The translations under genes and the position numbers were made by a program. The notes below the pieces were generated by a model that saw only the letters and a program-made list of their open reading frames with translations, searched no databases and was not told where the DNA came from. Source: Bathynomus jamesi (taxonomy: Eukaryota > Arthropoda > Malacostraca > Isopoda > Cirolanidae). From it: 64,000 bases of DNA. Positions 1 to 11,323 of this stretch are shown piece by piece (the first letter of the stretch is position 1; each line of letters starts with the position of its first letter). The DNA is taken from positions 1 to 64,000 of the forward strand of contig JAJOZX010009054.1 of NCBI GenBank assembly GCA_023014485.1, read 5' to 3'.

Positions 1-318
1 TCAATGATAAATAAGAGGCCTATACTTAAAAAACGAATCAAATAAAAAAAGAAGGAAGGAATTATGTGTATAATGAGCATAATCATATGTCAGGAGCTAT
101 TATGCCATGGTCACCATTTTTATTAGCCGGGGGCGACCCTAAATATGAGCCAATTGTGTCAAACTTTCAAGTTTTAGTTTTTATGCTAAATGGAACTATT
201 TTAGGGGGCCGCAGATAAAATAATTCAAACATTTCAATTTTTGACTACCCAATAAGAGACACCCTAATATATATACATAATATATATATACATATATATA
301 TACATAATATATATATAC

Positions 319-362
<44 letters not shown>

Positions 363-429
363 GTAAAAAGTGAACAATGAACAATTCCTATACCATTATA
401 TGGATTCATTGTCTTCATGCAGAACTTAT
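1..429. repeat. AT-rich flank with (TA)n microsatellite
   Basis: No gene seen. Positions 265-363 are an imperfect TA/ATAC microsatellite. The long minus-strand reading frame over it translates to isoleucine-tyrosine repeats and is an artefact. Confidence 0.8.
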
Positions 430-1308
430 ATGTTCGTATAGTTTTATGTTCGAATGACCAATTGATGGTGCTTGGCAGTACTGCCCAGCTGGCTGCCAGG
501 CCAGCGTAAAGTCTCGGGCGTAGCCTCTGGGTGTGGTGGGATATCCCTTGAACATTGGCTTCTAAGAGTCTGGCCGCTTGTGAGTGACTAGTAAAACTTA
601 GTAAGGGGCTGCATCTCGCTGTCGCTCCTGGCGGGAAATCCGTGACGCCTGCGTCGCGAGCGTTTGTCAGTTGGTAGCTGCAACACGTTTGGGACTCCGG
701 CCCTGGGGAGACCTTTGGTCGGTGTGGCAGCAGCGAGAGGTGTAGTCTTCTGGAAGGGATGAACGTCACTTGCAAATAGGTGGATGCGTCTACGCGCGGG
801 AAGAATTCACTCCCCCCTCCTTTTTTATGTAATGGTCAGAACGTTTTTGATAGTTTTCATTGCTACAACGCTTTATCTTATTCAGAGTTTGAAAAAAAGT
901 TACAATGACTGCACCGCAGAAACTGAAGGCTGAATGTGCGAGGTGTGAAGTAAACCAGTGGGTGACGAACTTCAAAGAAGCCTGCTTCGCCAAGATCAAC
1001 CACTCCAGCATGTGCTGCTTTTGCGAACTCATGCGGTTTTACGAGAAGCTAGAGGAGAGGGCCCGGCGGCTCGAGTCGTCCAGACCGGCTGTTGGAGGTG
1101 CGGCGGTCACTGATGCGGCTGCGCCCTCCACCCCGGAGCTCATTGATAGAATAGCTGCCATGGAAAGGCGGTCCAGCGATGGACTGGACAAGGCTCGGGA
1201 ACGCGGAGAAAGGGTAGAGGTGCAACCGGGGGCTAGGGTACAAAATCCGTGTGAAGAATCGCCAGCAACCCACATGGAATGCACGGAACGGCGGCGCAAG
1301 GTGGAGGG

Positions 1309-1945
1309 CGTAAAGAAGGGTGGGAAGGGGCCGATAAAGAAGAAGGTGGGAAGGGGCCGATAAAGAAGAAGGGTGGGAAGGGGCCGATAAAGAAGAAGGG
1401 TGGGAAGGGGCCGATAAAGAAGAGGGTGGAAGGGGCCGATAAAGAAGAAGGGTGGGAAGGGGCCGATAAAGAAGAAGGGTGGGAAGGGGCCGATAAAGAA
1501 GAAGGGTGGGAAGGGGCCGATAAAGAAGAAGGGTGGGAAGGGGCCGATAAAGAAGAAGGGTGGGAAGGGGCCGATAAAGAAGAAGGTGGGAAGGGGCCGA
1601 TAAAGAAGAGGGTGGGAAGGGGCCGATAAAGAAGAAGGGTGGAAGGGGCCGATAAAGAAGAAGGGTGGGAAGGGGCCGATAAAGAAGAAGGGTGGGAAGG
1701 GGCCGATAAAGAAGAAGGGTGGGAGGGGCCGATAAAGAAGAAGGGTGGGAAGGGCCGATAAAGAAGAAGGGTGGGAAGGGGCCGATAAAGAAGAAGGGTG
1801 GGAAGGGGCCGATAAAGAAGAAGGGTGGGAAGGGGCCGATAAAGAAGAAGGGTGGGAAGGGGCCGATAAAGAAAAAGGGTGGGAAGGGGCCGATAAAGAA
1901 AAAGGGTGGGAAGGGCCGATAAAGAAAAAGGGTGGGAAGGGGCCT
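1309..1945 (+). repeat. 27-bp minisatellite in L1 ORF1
   Basis: About 24 head-to-tail units of 27 bp built on GGCCGATAAAGAAGAAGGG. Read in ORF1 they give nine-residue Lys/Gly-rich or Glu/Trp-rich units (GPIKKKGGK or ADKEEGWEG) depending on frame. Single-base losses in several units (for example near 1340, 1427, 1643 and 1751) switch the frame along the array. Confidence 0.92.
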
Positions 1946-2661
1946 ACTGATGGCCCAAAGAAACCGAAGGATGTAGCTACTGGTCGGGGTGGGTCGGGTG
2001 GTGTAACTGCATTTATGGGTGGCAACGGGTTTCGAAAGGTCTCGGGGGCAAGAAGGCTGCGAAGCCGAATCCTGAGACCCCAGTTGCCCCTGTCAGGACC
2101 TCCAACCGCTTTAGTCTCTTGTGCTCGAAGGAGGAAGACACCGTTTTGATTGGGTACTCGCAGATCAGGGGCCAGAAGTACTTTGCTTCTGCAAACCGGG
2201 ACGGGAGGAAGGTAAGGTGCTTACCTGGGCGGGGAACGGCGCACTTAAAGAAGGAGGTAGAGAAGGTGCGCGTGGCTAGTCGGAGGACTGCGATCGTTGT
2301 CCACGCTGGTGGCAACGACCTGTTCCTCAAAGTCGGTAGGGTAGGTCTTACAGAAGGGATCATCACCGAGATCATGTCTCTTCGGATGATCTAAAACTGA
2401 AGACAGACAGGGGAATGTTAATGGGTATTTTACCGCGAATGAATGCCAGTGAACACGCGCTCAGTAAGGTCATTGGCATCAACGAGAGGGTGCAAGACTT
2501 GTGCGTCCCGCTGGGCGTGAGGTTTATTGACCCCTTCGACGCATTTTCGGGTAGGTGGGACCTTTACCAGAGGGATGGTGTCCACCTCAATAACAAGGGT
2601 AAAGGTGTGCTAGGCGCGCTGCTCGACCGGCACCTATACAGAATGGTGAGGTCGAGTCCGG

Positions 2662-2883
2662 AAGAGATGATGGGCCCCCCGGGAAGAGATGATGGGCCCC
2701 CACCGGGAAGAGATGATGGGCCCCCACCGGGAAGAGATGATGGGCCCCCACCGGGAAGAGATGGTGGGCCCCCACCGGGAAGAGATGATGGGCCCCCACC
2801 GGGAAGAGATGATGGGCCCCCACCGGGAAGAGATGATGGGCCCCCACCGGGAAGAGATGGGCCCCCACCGGGAAGAGATGATG
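2662..2883 (+). repeat. 24-bp minisatellite in L1 ORF1 tail
   Basis: About nine units of 24 bp coding for GRDDGPPP, all in frame, between the esterase domain and the start of ORF2. One unit carries GAT to GGT (Gly for Asp) and one lacks a GAT codon. All changes are in-frame, unlike the 27-bp array upstream. Confidence 0.92.
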
Positions 2884-3031
2884 ATGAGCCGGTGGCGGAC
2901 GTACCTTCAACTGAAGGGTGCGTCCAGGGACAGGTGGGTGACCCTCCTTCCACGTTGGACGGGGCTCAGGCTCCTGCGGAAGTTGCTCCCTCGTTAGTGA
3001 GGGGCTCTTCATCTCGCGACAGCCCTGGCTG

Positions 3032-5480
3032 TTGGGGAAACGGGTCGTGCTAGGGGGCGGTCAGAATAGGGAAGGCTCCCTCCGTGCAATGCTTTTTAAT
3101 GCTAGGTCGATTAGGAACAAGTTTTGCGAGCTACGGGCGCTCTTAGCATCAGAAGACCAGGATATCGTTGCTATCACCGAGTCGTGGATTCATACTGATC
3201 GTAGGGACTACGTTGGGGAGCTCGAAATTCCCGGGTATAGAATGTTTCGCAAAGGCCGCACCCGTGGGGAGAGGGGGGGGGGTACTAATATACGTCAGGG
3301 ACACGTTGAGTCCGGTTGACTGCCAGTTCCGGTCGGAACGGGAGCTGCTTGGCGTCGATCTGAATGTGGGAGGGACGAACTATAGGTTAATCTTGGTGTA
3401 CAGACCCCCGCATCTCCTCCTCGAGGATAATACAGCCCTGTACACCGAACTCAGTAGCCTGCTAGGGGATAGGTTGTGTGTAGTTTTAGGAGATTTCAAT
3501 TGTCGCGGCAGGACTGCTGATGCTGAAGGGAGGAGGCTAGTTGACTTTGCTGATGAGAACTTCCTCACTCAGTGGGTCAATGAGCCTACACGAGGCGAAA
3601 GCATTCTAGACTTAGTATTCACGACCGAAGACAACCTCGTCACTGGCCTCACCGTTGACGAATCGTTGGGCGGGAGTGATCACAGTCTTATTAGGTTCCG
3701 TGTGCGCGTCCCTCGGATGAAGCGTAGTAACTCGAGGCAGTAAGCTCGATCTCCGGCGGGTGGACTTTGTTAGCCTCCGGGAGAGCGTAGGCGAGATGGG
3801 GTTAGAGGTCGGCGGCGATGTTGAGGGAGTGTGGAGTGCATTCCGGGACGAGTTTATGGTGCTGCAGTCTGCTGCCACACCCTCAAAACCGGTCACCCCT
3901 GCTTCAACGCAGCCTAAGTGGTTCAATCGTGACATCGCTTCGGCTATCCGAAATAGGAAAGTAGTGTATAGGAGGACGAAGGCCAATCGTTCCCATGAGA
4001 ACACTGAAGCGTATGTCCGCCTGTGTAGGGAAGTGAAGGCGAAGGTTCACCAGGGAGGACACGCGCGTCATCCCCGAGCCAGGCGTCAGACACGAAGGTG
4101 CTGCCCTGGGTAGTGTTCGATGTACCGCGACAGTCGTTGCCGATAGAATAGAAAAACTGAGCGCGTTTAAGGCTCCTGGGCCAGACCAGTTTCTCCCCAG
4201 TGTTGCGAGAGGTGCGCGACCAGGTGGCTCCCCACCTGGCTACAGTCTTCAACAAATCGTTGGAGACGGGCCAGGTGCCTGGAGGGAAGCCAACGTGACC
4301 CCTATCTTTAAGAAAGGGGATCATGAAAGTCCAGGGAACTATCGTCCTATTAGTCTCACTTCAGTTGTAGGTAAATTATTAGAGGGGATAATAGCGGATA
4401 GGATCGTTGACCATTTGGATTCCTACAAGCTGCTTGGGGACTCCCAACATGGGTTTAGACGGCATAGGTCGTGTCTCACCAACTTGCTCGAGTTTTTCCA
4501 CGTCATGTTGAGTGAGTATAAGAGTAGGGCGATTGATATACTTTATCTCGACTTTCAGAAAGCCTTTGATAAGGTACCTCACCGCCGGCTAATGGCCAAA
4601 GTGCGCGCGCTGGGTATCGGTGGGGAAATAGGTAGGTGGATTGAAAACTGGCTGAAGAATAGGCAGCAGAGGGTTGTAAGTAAAGGGGTTAGTTCGGGTT
4701 GGGCCTCGGTCACTAGTGGGGTTCCTCAGGGTTCCGTTTTGGGGCCACTGTTGTTTATCATTTACGTAAATGACATCGACGGTGGCATAGTCAGTAGGAT
4801 CGCCAAATTCGCTGATGACACCAAGCTTGGGGCCAATGTTGGGACGCCCGAAGCGATCGAGCAACTGCGTGCGGACCTAGGTAGGATAAGAGAGTGGTCC
4901 GAAAAATGGCAAATGCCGTTTAACTTCGGTAAATGCAAGGTGATGCACATTGGCTATGCCAATCCCAAGTCGGACTACTCGATGTTGGGGAGTAATATCG
5001 GGTTATATCAGGAGGCAATTTCAGTTTCGGAACAAGGAGATTGTGCTCTCTCTGTACAATTCCCTGGTTCGGCCGCACCTGGAGTATGCTGTGCAGTTCT
5101 GGTCGCCCACCCTCAGGAAAGATATTAGAGGCTGGAGCGAGTGCAGGCGAGGGCCACAAAGTTAATCCCTTCCGTTAGGCATATGTGCAACAATCGACGG
5201 TTACGCGCCCTGAACTTGTTTTCACTGGAAACTCGGAGGCTGCGCGGTTAACTCATCGAGGTTTTCAAGTTCTTACACGGGTTCAACGATGTCGATTTTA
5301 GTAGCATGTTTAGTTTAAATAATAACCCAACTCGCAACAATGGTTGGAAGTTGGATTTGAAACGGTTTAGGACTAGTGTGTGTGGGAATTACTTTACGTA
5401 TAAGATCTGACACGTGGAACAGGTTACCTTCAGAAGTTGTGAACAGTTCCTCTGTGGATCATTTCAAGAAAAGGTTACAC
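3032..5480 (+). pseudogene. L1 ORF2: endonuclease-reverse transcriptase
   Basis: Endonuclease/exonuclease/phosphatase domain: FNARSIRNK near 3095, TESW near 3177, GGGVLIYV near 3277, YRPP near 3400, GDFN near 3490 and SDH near 3676. RT domain: PIFKKGD near 4300, NYRPISLTS, YLDFQKAFD near 4543, GVPQGSVLGPLLF near 4718 and the catalytic FADDTKLG near 4807. The C-terminal part (LYNSLVRPHLEYA) lies near 5055. Breaks are a frameshift at a G-run (about 3275), another near 3735, an internal loss near 4050-4140 that removes much of the linker, a frame change near 4950, and stops in the C-terminal tail. The product would nick target DNA and prime cDNA synthesis; this copy cannot make it. Confidence 0.87.
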
Positions 5481-5844
5481 CAAATCTTGCACACTATTTG
5501 AGTGTGTAGAAAATTTTCCGTGACACCCGTTGCCATTGGTACCTCCTTGGTGTGGGCCGCAAGGCCTTTGGATGTACTTCTTTTCCTTGTAACTCCTTAT
5601 AACTCTTCCCCTAGTTCCCAACCCTTCGTTCGAGTGCGTAATGGAGCCCCATTGAGAAAACCTAAGACTTGTCTACCAGTAATAACAAACTAAGTTTTCT
5701 GTTTTAGGTTTCGAAGATGCTGATGAACCGGAAATACGACTCGTTGGCGATTCCATTGTTCGAGGGCAGCTCGAGGAATTTTGTGGGAGAAACCCTCGTC
5801 GTAGGCGCCGTTACTGCTACCCTGGTGCAAGGGTGGAGGATATA

Positions 5845-5903
5845 ATTAATAGTGTTGACCATTTCACAGACGGTACGTCTGTAAAATGGTCAACACTATT
5901 AAT
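5845..5903. repeat. 28-bp near-perfect palindrome at insertion junction
   Basis: Arms 5845-5872 and 5876-5903 are inverted copies with one mismatch around a 3-base centre (GTA). The left arm is L2 esterase sequence; the right arm is its inverted copy at the start of the inserted segment. Confidence 0.9.
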
Positions 5904-6528
5904 GGGAGAATGCAGAAATGGTGCAACGTTGCAAATATTGCAAATGGGTATGCAACAAATGGGGTGATGAATGTTGCTAGTGTTTATGCAACGAATGGGG
6001 GAGGGGGTTGTGCAACAGATCAATGCTGCAAAGGGGGGAAAAGGTTATGCAACAAGTTAATGCTGCAAAGGGGAGGGAGGGAGCTTCAGGGGGAGAAGGG
6101 AGGATGACCTCCCCAAAGGGGTAACCTTAACCGAAGAGAGGGAGAGAAAGGAGGAGGGTCTTTGGGGGAGAAGGTGGGATGTCCTCACCCCCCCAAAGGG
6201 AAACCGAACCTAAGCCTTAACCTAAGAATGAGTTCTTTTTCCCAGCGGAGCCCGTCGCATTATGAACGTCCAGGGGCCAAGCAACTGTTATATAGAGGGT
6301 TGTGAGATGCCAGATATCACTTATTTATATGTGGAGGGGTTACCAAAGAGCACTATATAATCTAATTATTTATTTATATATAGACGAGTTGCCATTAATT
6401 TTAATTTATATGAGTTACCAGTTATTGTTTTTATTTTAATTATGTTCAGGTGTACCTTATGATTTGCTATGCAACATTTAATTTAATTACTTATTTATTA
6501 AGGGCAAGAGCGACTTTCTCCGGTACGT
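5871..6528. mobile_element. 650-bp insertion with 8-bp duplication CGGTACGT
   Basis: CGGTACGT occurs at 5871-5878 and 6521-6528, exactly where the L2 esterase reading frame leaves off and resumes, so this is a target-site duplication of a foreign segment. The interior holds repeats of an ATGCAACAAATGGGG-like motif (about 5940-6070), two imperfect copies of a purine-rich block ending in CCCCAAAGGG (about 6090-6205), and AT-rich DNA. I see no coding capacity and no conventional terminal inverted repeats. An 8-bp duplication fits hAT-type insertion. Confidence 0.7.
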
Positions 6529-6899
6529 GTTATTCATGTCGGTACTAATAACATTTTAAATTCTAGATTGGAAGAACTGCTGGCTAGGTACAGGGACTTA
6601 CTAGAGCGACTAAAGGCAAAAACTAATAAGGTTGTTTTAACAGGTATACTGCCTCGAATTATCCAACGTAACAATAACCTAAAGTCTCTTTGCCAACAGG
6701 AAGAAGTGCATTTTGCGAATTTTTGGAACAGTTTCTAAGGCAGGAGGGACTTGTTACTCGGAGATGGACTTCATCTTAACGACGTTGGAGCTGCGTGTTT
6801 AGGAAGACTATTTCATAATACTGTCTTCTTTTCAGGCTGCCGTAACTCGAACGGTCCCAGCGTAAATTCCACAAATTTCCCCTGCGCTCGCGAAGGTGT

Positions 6900-9690
6900 C
6901 GCAATTACAAACAATTTGAAGGTTCTATCTTTAAATGCTCGTAGCCTACGAAATAAAATAAACGAATTTTTTTTCTTTAATTGCTTGTAAAGACTGATTT
7001 AATTGCAATAAAAGAATCGTGGCTTAGCACTGAAACACATGACTTTGTAGGGGAGTATCAAATTAGAGGTTATAGACTTTTTGTTAAAAACAGAATAGGT
7101 AGGCGAGGAGGCGGTGTTATGTTGTATATCAAAGATAATATTGCGAACGTTATAGAAGTAAAGCACACAATTCCAGAAACGATAGCTTCGACTATAGCAG
7201 AACTTAAATTGAACGATTTCAAACTTCTTGTTGCGGTTATATATAGGCCCCCTAATCAAACAGCTGATACGGACGAAGCGTTATATCGTGAACTAAAGAG
7301 AATAGACCTGTAGTGAGCAGGCTTTAGTTATGGGTGACTTTAATTGCGCCAACGTGAATTACGATACAATGCAGGGAGACGCGGAAGGTAATCGTTTAGT
7401 TAATTTTCTCGAGGATAGCTTTCATATTCAAAAGGTTGGGGAACCTACGAGGTTGGACAGTATTTTAGATTTAGTAATAACTACGGATGATAGGCTAATT
7501 ACTGATCTTCAAGTAATAGAACCGCTAAGCAATAGCGATCACAATATGGTAGAGTTTGTCCTCTCAGTAAGTCACTCGAAACCAGCTAACTCGACTAAAA
7601 TTCCTACCTTCCAGCACGCAGACTTTTGTAAATTTCGAAATAAATTGTCACACGTCAATTGGGAAAACTTAATGAGGATTTCCAACGCAAAACTAATGTG
7701 GGAATCGTTTGAAACAGTATTTAAGACTATAAATGAGGAAATGTGTATCGTACAAAATTAAGCGTGGCTAAATAAATAACAAGCCCTTGTGGTTTACTTC
7801 TAGAGTAGAAGGCATTATAAAGAGTAGAGATAGGGCTTATAGGCTACATAAGGGCGATAGAGACAATTTGTGGTTACGAAACAACTACATCTCTCTAAGG
7901 CCTGAAGCGAGAAGTGTAATAAAAAAGTCCAAGCGCGAATTTGAAATCTCCATAGCTTGTGACGGTAAACAAAACCCCAAGCGATTCTTTCAATACGTCA
8001 ACAATAGAAATCCAGTAAAAAGTGTCTTGGGGCCGTTGAAAAATGTTAACGGAGATCTAGTTTCTGAAAACAAGGAAATGGCTTCCTTATTAAACGAATT
8101 CTTTACGTCAGTTTTTACTATAGAAGATGTAACGAATATCCCTACGGACAGACACACACCTTTTGATAATGGTAATATTTTGGGTAATATTGTGGTTAGT
8201 GAAGGGGAAGTAATGGGCTATATTCATAAAATGAAAATGCGTAAATGACGGGGGCCGGATTCCATATATCCCATACAACTAAAATAATTAAAAGATAGCA
8301 TTGTTGTGCCGCTAACAAAGATTTTTAATGCGTCTATTTCTGAGGGGTGCGTACCAGATAATTTCAAGTTAGCAAACGTAACACCTATCTTTAAGAAAGG
8401 CGATAAAGGTGCGGCGGGAAATTATAGGCCAATCAGTTTAACATATGTTGTAGGTAAGCTACTGGAATCAATAATTAGGGATCGTATAGTCGAACACTTA
8501 GAATTGCATAACTTAGAAATACGCAGCACAGTTTTAGGCGAAACAAATCTTGCTTAACTAATCTTTTAGAAATTTTTCAAAGCGTGGTTGACGTTTACGA
8601 CAGTCATCGGGCGGTTGATGTGTATTTAGATTTTCAAAAAGCGTTTGACACCGTACCGCACAAAAGACTCATTGAAAAAACTAAGGCTCATGGAATCAGG
8701 GGTGTAGTAATAAATTGGATAGAAGAGTGGTTGCGAGGTAGGAAACAGAGGGTGGTCGTTGATGGAGCGGAGTCGTGTTGGGCTAATGTAGCGAGTGGAG
8801 TTCCTTAGGGTTCTGTACTGGGCCCCTTGCTTTTTCTTATATATATTAACGATTTAGATGTCGGCCTAGTCAGTACAGTTTCAAAGTTTGCGGATGACAC
8901 GAAGTTGGGTGGTAGGGCGATTAATGACGAAGATAGAGGCAAAATTCAGGAAGATCTGAATAAAATCGTTGATTGGTCAGTCACATGGCAAATGAGATTT
9001 AACGTCGATTAGTGCAAAATTTTGCATATAGGTTCACGTAATGGTAATTTTGCGTATAGTATGTCAGGGAAGGAGTTAACAAGCGTAGAGCAGGAAAAAG
9101 ATTTAGTAGTTATAGTCACTGGTGATTTAAAAGTAGCGAAACAAAGTACAGCAGCTGTCAATAAAGCGAACAGTGTTAGGTTTTATAGCTTGGAATTTTG
9201 AGTACAAATCGCGTGATATTATCGTTCCTCTTTATAAATTATTAGTTAAACCCCATTTGGAGTACGCGATCCAATTTTGGAATCCGCATATGCGCAAAGA
9301 TATAGACAAAATCGAGAGAGTTCAAAGACGAGCAACTATGATGATTCCGTCGCTTAGGTCGAAGTCGTACGAGGATAGGCTTAATGAGTTAAAATTGACA
9401 ACACTCGAGACTAGGAGGCTATGGGGTGATCTAATCCAGGTTTTCAAAATTATGAATGGGTTCGATAACGTGGATAGATATAGCTTTTTCGAAATATCTC
9501 GATATAATAGGACTAGAAATAACGGGTAAGTTGACAAGTAGAAGGTTCGAGACAGCAGTTGCCAAAAACTTTATGCATAGAATAGTAAATAGCTGGAATA
9601 GTTTGCCGCTAGAAGTAGTTAGTAGCACGTCTATAAACATGTTTAAAAATCGATTAGACGCATATGTTGTTAGATTGGGTATAGTTTAAG
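6900..9690 (+). pseudogene. L2 ORF2: endonuclease-reverse transcriptase
   Basis: Endonuclease motifs: LNARSLRNKI near 6931, ESWLS near 7015, RRGGGVMLYI near 7105, YRPPN near 7240, GDFNCAN near 7333, SDHN near 7538. RT motifs: PIFKKGDKGAAGNYRPISLT near 8384, YLDFQKAFDTVPH near 8625, GVP-stop-GSVLGP near 8800 (TAG where Gln is expected), INDLD near 8850 and FADDTKLGG near 8890. The C-terminal domain (LYKLLVKPHLEYAIQFWNP, then WNSLPLEVVSS near 9595) reaches 9689. Stops or frame changes occur near 6990, 7310, 7760, 8248, 8557, 8808, 9012 and 9529. Core catalytic residues are still visible, so decay came after a functional ancestor. Confidence 0.85.
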
Positions 9691-9850
9691 GTAGTAAAAT
9701 TAAGGCTTTGTGGTTCGGAACCCACGTAAAATTGTAGGTCCCCTCCGCCACCATGGAGGACATGCACAATACACAATTACGAACACAGTTAGGTAGACCA
9801 GCCATGAGTGCTTATTTAAATAACTCAATAACTATAAAACGTACGTCCAC

Positions 9851-11315
9851 GAAATAAGTATCTTTTAAGAGGAATAATTTTACCATTATTTTTGTTCTAT
9901 ACATTTTTTTACCGAGTTTAATATTTAGTGTGATTTCATTTTTTTTATGATCCATACTACTTCACGAAAACGTATAATTGAGTCTGATGAGTTTGTAAAT
10001 TAATATTTTTAATTTTAAACATGACAGTATTATAGGGATTTATATATGACCTTTCAATTGATACCCTATTTGTCTATATAGTTGTCATATGTATTTGTTT
10101 ACATGCAATAATTAGAGAGAATAGGCTTAAGGCGGGGTGACCTTCAAAAAGAAATACCTCATAAACTGCGCATAGCCAAAATATAACAAACGACTTTTTA
10201 CAAAGTATATGAGCATATGAAAAATCTGTTCTGAAAACATTGAGATTTTTGGTTGTACGGTCTTTGGTGACGTTTTTCGCACTTTGATGGGGTGCCCTGA
10301 GTAGGTATATGAAGGAATTGTGCCAAAATGATAATGAATCAAAAGAACATTCCTCTCTATATTCCTGCCAAATTTCACCATATGTTGAAAATTCACGATT
10401 TTACAAATCATCACTAATACCGATAATACTATCAGTAATATCAATTTTTGAAGATAATATGATTAGCTTATGTTAAGAGTAAAATATTTCGACTTCTATC
10501 ACTTTTGATCCTACGGACAATATTTTTGGAGATGATGTACTGACCTATGGTCAATATTTGTTCGAATAAGCCCATTTAGCCATATTCATTACAATCCTAC
10601 AGGAGTAATAAAGCTTGAAAATTTCATGAAAATCGGACCAGTAGTTAAGTCAGAAATCGTGACAGAAACATAGAATAATAATGATAGATTTATCGATCAC
10701 TACAAGAATTTCCTATGGAAATTCTTAATTAATAATGTTAAAATATATGCTGTAAAAAGTTTGGGCAAGAGTGTTCAGATTGCCAACAAGCATTTTCTGA
10801 TCCATCAGACATCCTAAAATCAAACAAAATATAGTAGAGGGGGTAATGTTTATGACCTTTTTGGATCTCTGGCCCCCTGATTATTTGTCTACAAATCATG
10901 AATCAGTCTTAGCTACTATAACCTAAGGACTTATGAGCAAAAAATTATGGTGCTATGTTGCATCTGGTACTTTCTTTAGAACTACCATATGCTAGTTAAG
11001 CTAGGCTAAATTCAAGAAAATCAGAGCTAGTTATGGTGTTTAGTGAGTAATTCAACATGGAATGACTCTTGGCCATATCTAAGATACCTGAATGAAGAAC
11101 AAAATTTGCAGAAATCATTAACATTCCAATACCTATAAATGCTTTTTGTTTGATACAGCAAGTTAAGCCTGCCTCAAGATGGCTTTACTTGGACAAATAA
11201 AATGAAGCTAAAGAATCTCCTTTAGTTTCTTTGAATCTGTTTGTGAACAAAATCATAAAATGTTCAAACTATCCAAATGCTATTAAAAGGCTTGGATTTG
11301 GTTTATTTGAAAAGA
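9851..11315. other. AT-rich interval, no gene recognised
   Basis: About 1.46 kb of AT-rich DNA. Short phrases such as GAAAATTTCATGAAAATCGG (about 10616) resemble non-coding parts of old DNA transposons, but I could not pair any terminal repeats. A 105-codon minus-strand frame at 10127-10444 has no recognisable motif and is probably chance. Confidence 0.5.
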
Positions 11316-11323
11316 TGTGGTAC

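Larger units (their letters stand above)
905..3053 (+). pseudogene. L1 ORF1: finger, coiled coil, SGNH esterase
   Basis: The start ATG at 905 opens a Cys-rich segment (CARC ... H ... CCFC, residues 11-40) resembling a PHD or treble-clef finger, followed by a charged helix with coiled-coil character. A 27-bp minisatellite follows. After a frame change at about 2119 comes an SGNH/GDSL-type hydrolase: GYSQIRG near 2150 (block I, with the usual Asp of GDS replaced by Tyr but the Ser kept), HAGGNDLF near 2300 (block III), GILPRMN near 2424, and DGVHLNNKG near 2575 (Asp and His of the triad). A second frame change at about 2400 separates blocks III and V. An in-frame 24-bp minisatellite and a Pro-rich tail end at 3053, overlapping ORF2. 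By family analogy the product would bind LINE RNA and hydrolyse esters; this copy is frame-broken. Confidence 0.8.
430..5700 (+). mobile_element. CR1-like non-LTR retrotransposon L1 (broken)
   Basis: A near full-length LINE. It has a GC-rich 5' leader (about 430-904), ORF1 with a Cys-rich finger, coiled-coil stretch and SGNH esterase, then ORF2 with endonuclease and reverse transcriptase. Esterase-bearing ORF1 is a known trait of CR1-like elements. It is clearly richer in G+C and CpG than the DNA after 9.8 kb, and has fewer stops than the next element, which suggests it is the younger copy. Both ends are approximate: I saw no target-site duplication, and a second CR1-like element starts right after it. 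Confidence 0.85.
5708..6850 (+). pseudogene. L2 ORF1 SGNH esterase, split by insertion
   Basis: Block I reads LVGDSIVRGQLEEFCGRN near 5740 with the classic GDS and Ser nucleophile, followed by CYPGARVEDI. The coding sequence stops making sense after 5870, then resumes at 6521 with VIHVGTNNI (block III) and TGILPRI near 6640, and ends with GDGLHLNDVGAACLGR near 6757 (Asp and His of the triad). One in-frame TAA lies near 6735. Unlike L1, the catalytic GDS is intact. The interruption is flanked by an exact 8-bp repeat. Confidence 0.8.
5705..9850 (+). mobile_element. CR1-like LINE L2, 5'-truncated, interrupted
   Basis: A second CR1-like element, same strand and same domain order as L1 but lower in G+C and more decayed. 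It begins inside the ORF1 esterase domain, so the 5' end is missing. A 650-bp foreign segment splits the esterase. The 3' untranslated part after 9690 has no poly(A); the 3' boundary is a guess. Confidence 0.82.

Noticed and set aside
245..775. 176-codon minus-strand frame
   Set aside because: Part translates a TA microsatellite, the rest lies over the probable L1 leader; no motif.
1039..2025. 328-codon minus-strand Pro/Phe repeat protein
   Set aside because: It is the antisense of the 27-bp minisatellite in L1 ORF1.
2564..3012. Minus-strand Pro/Gly repeat proteins
   Set aside because: Antisense shadow of the 24-bp minisatellite.
10127..10444. 105-codon minus-strand gene
   Set aside because: No motif, AT-rich, no supporting context.
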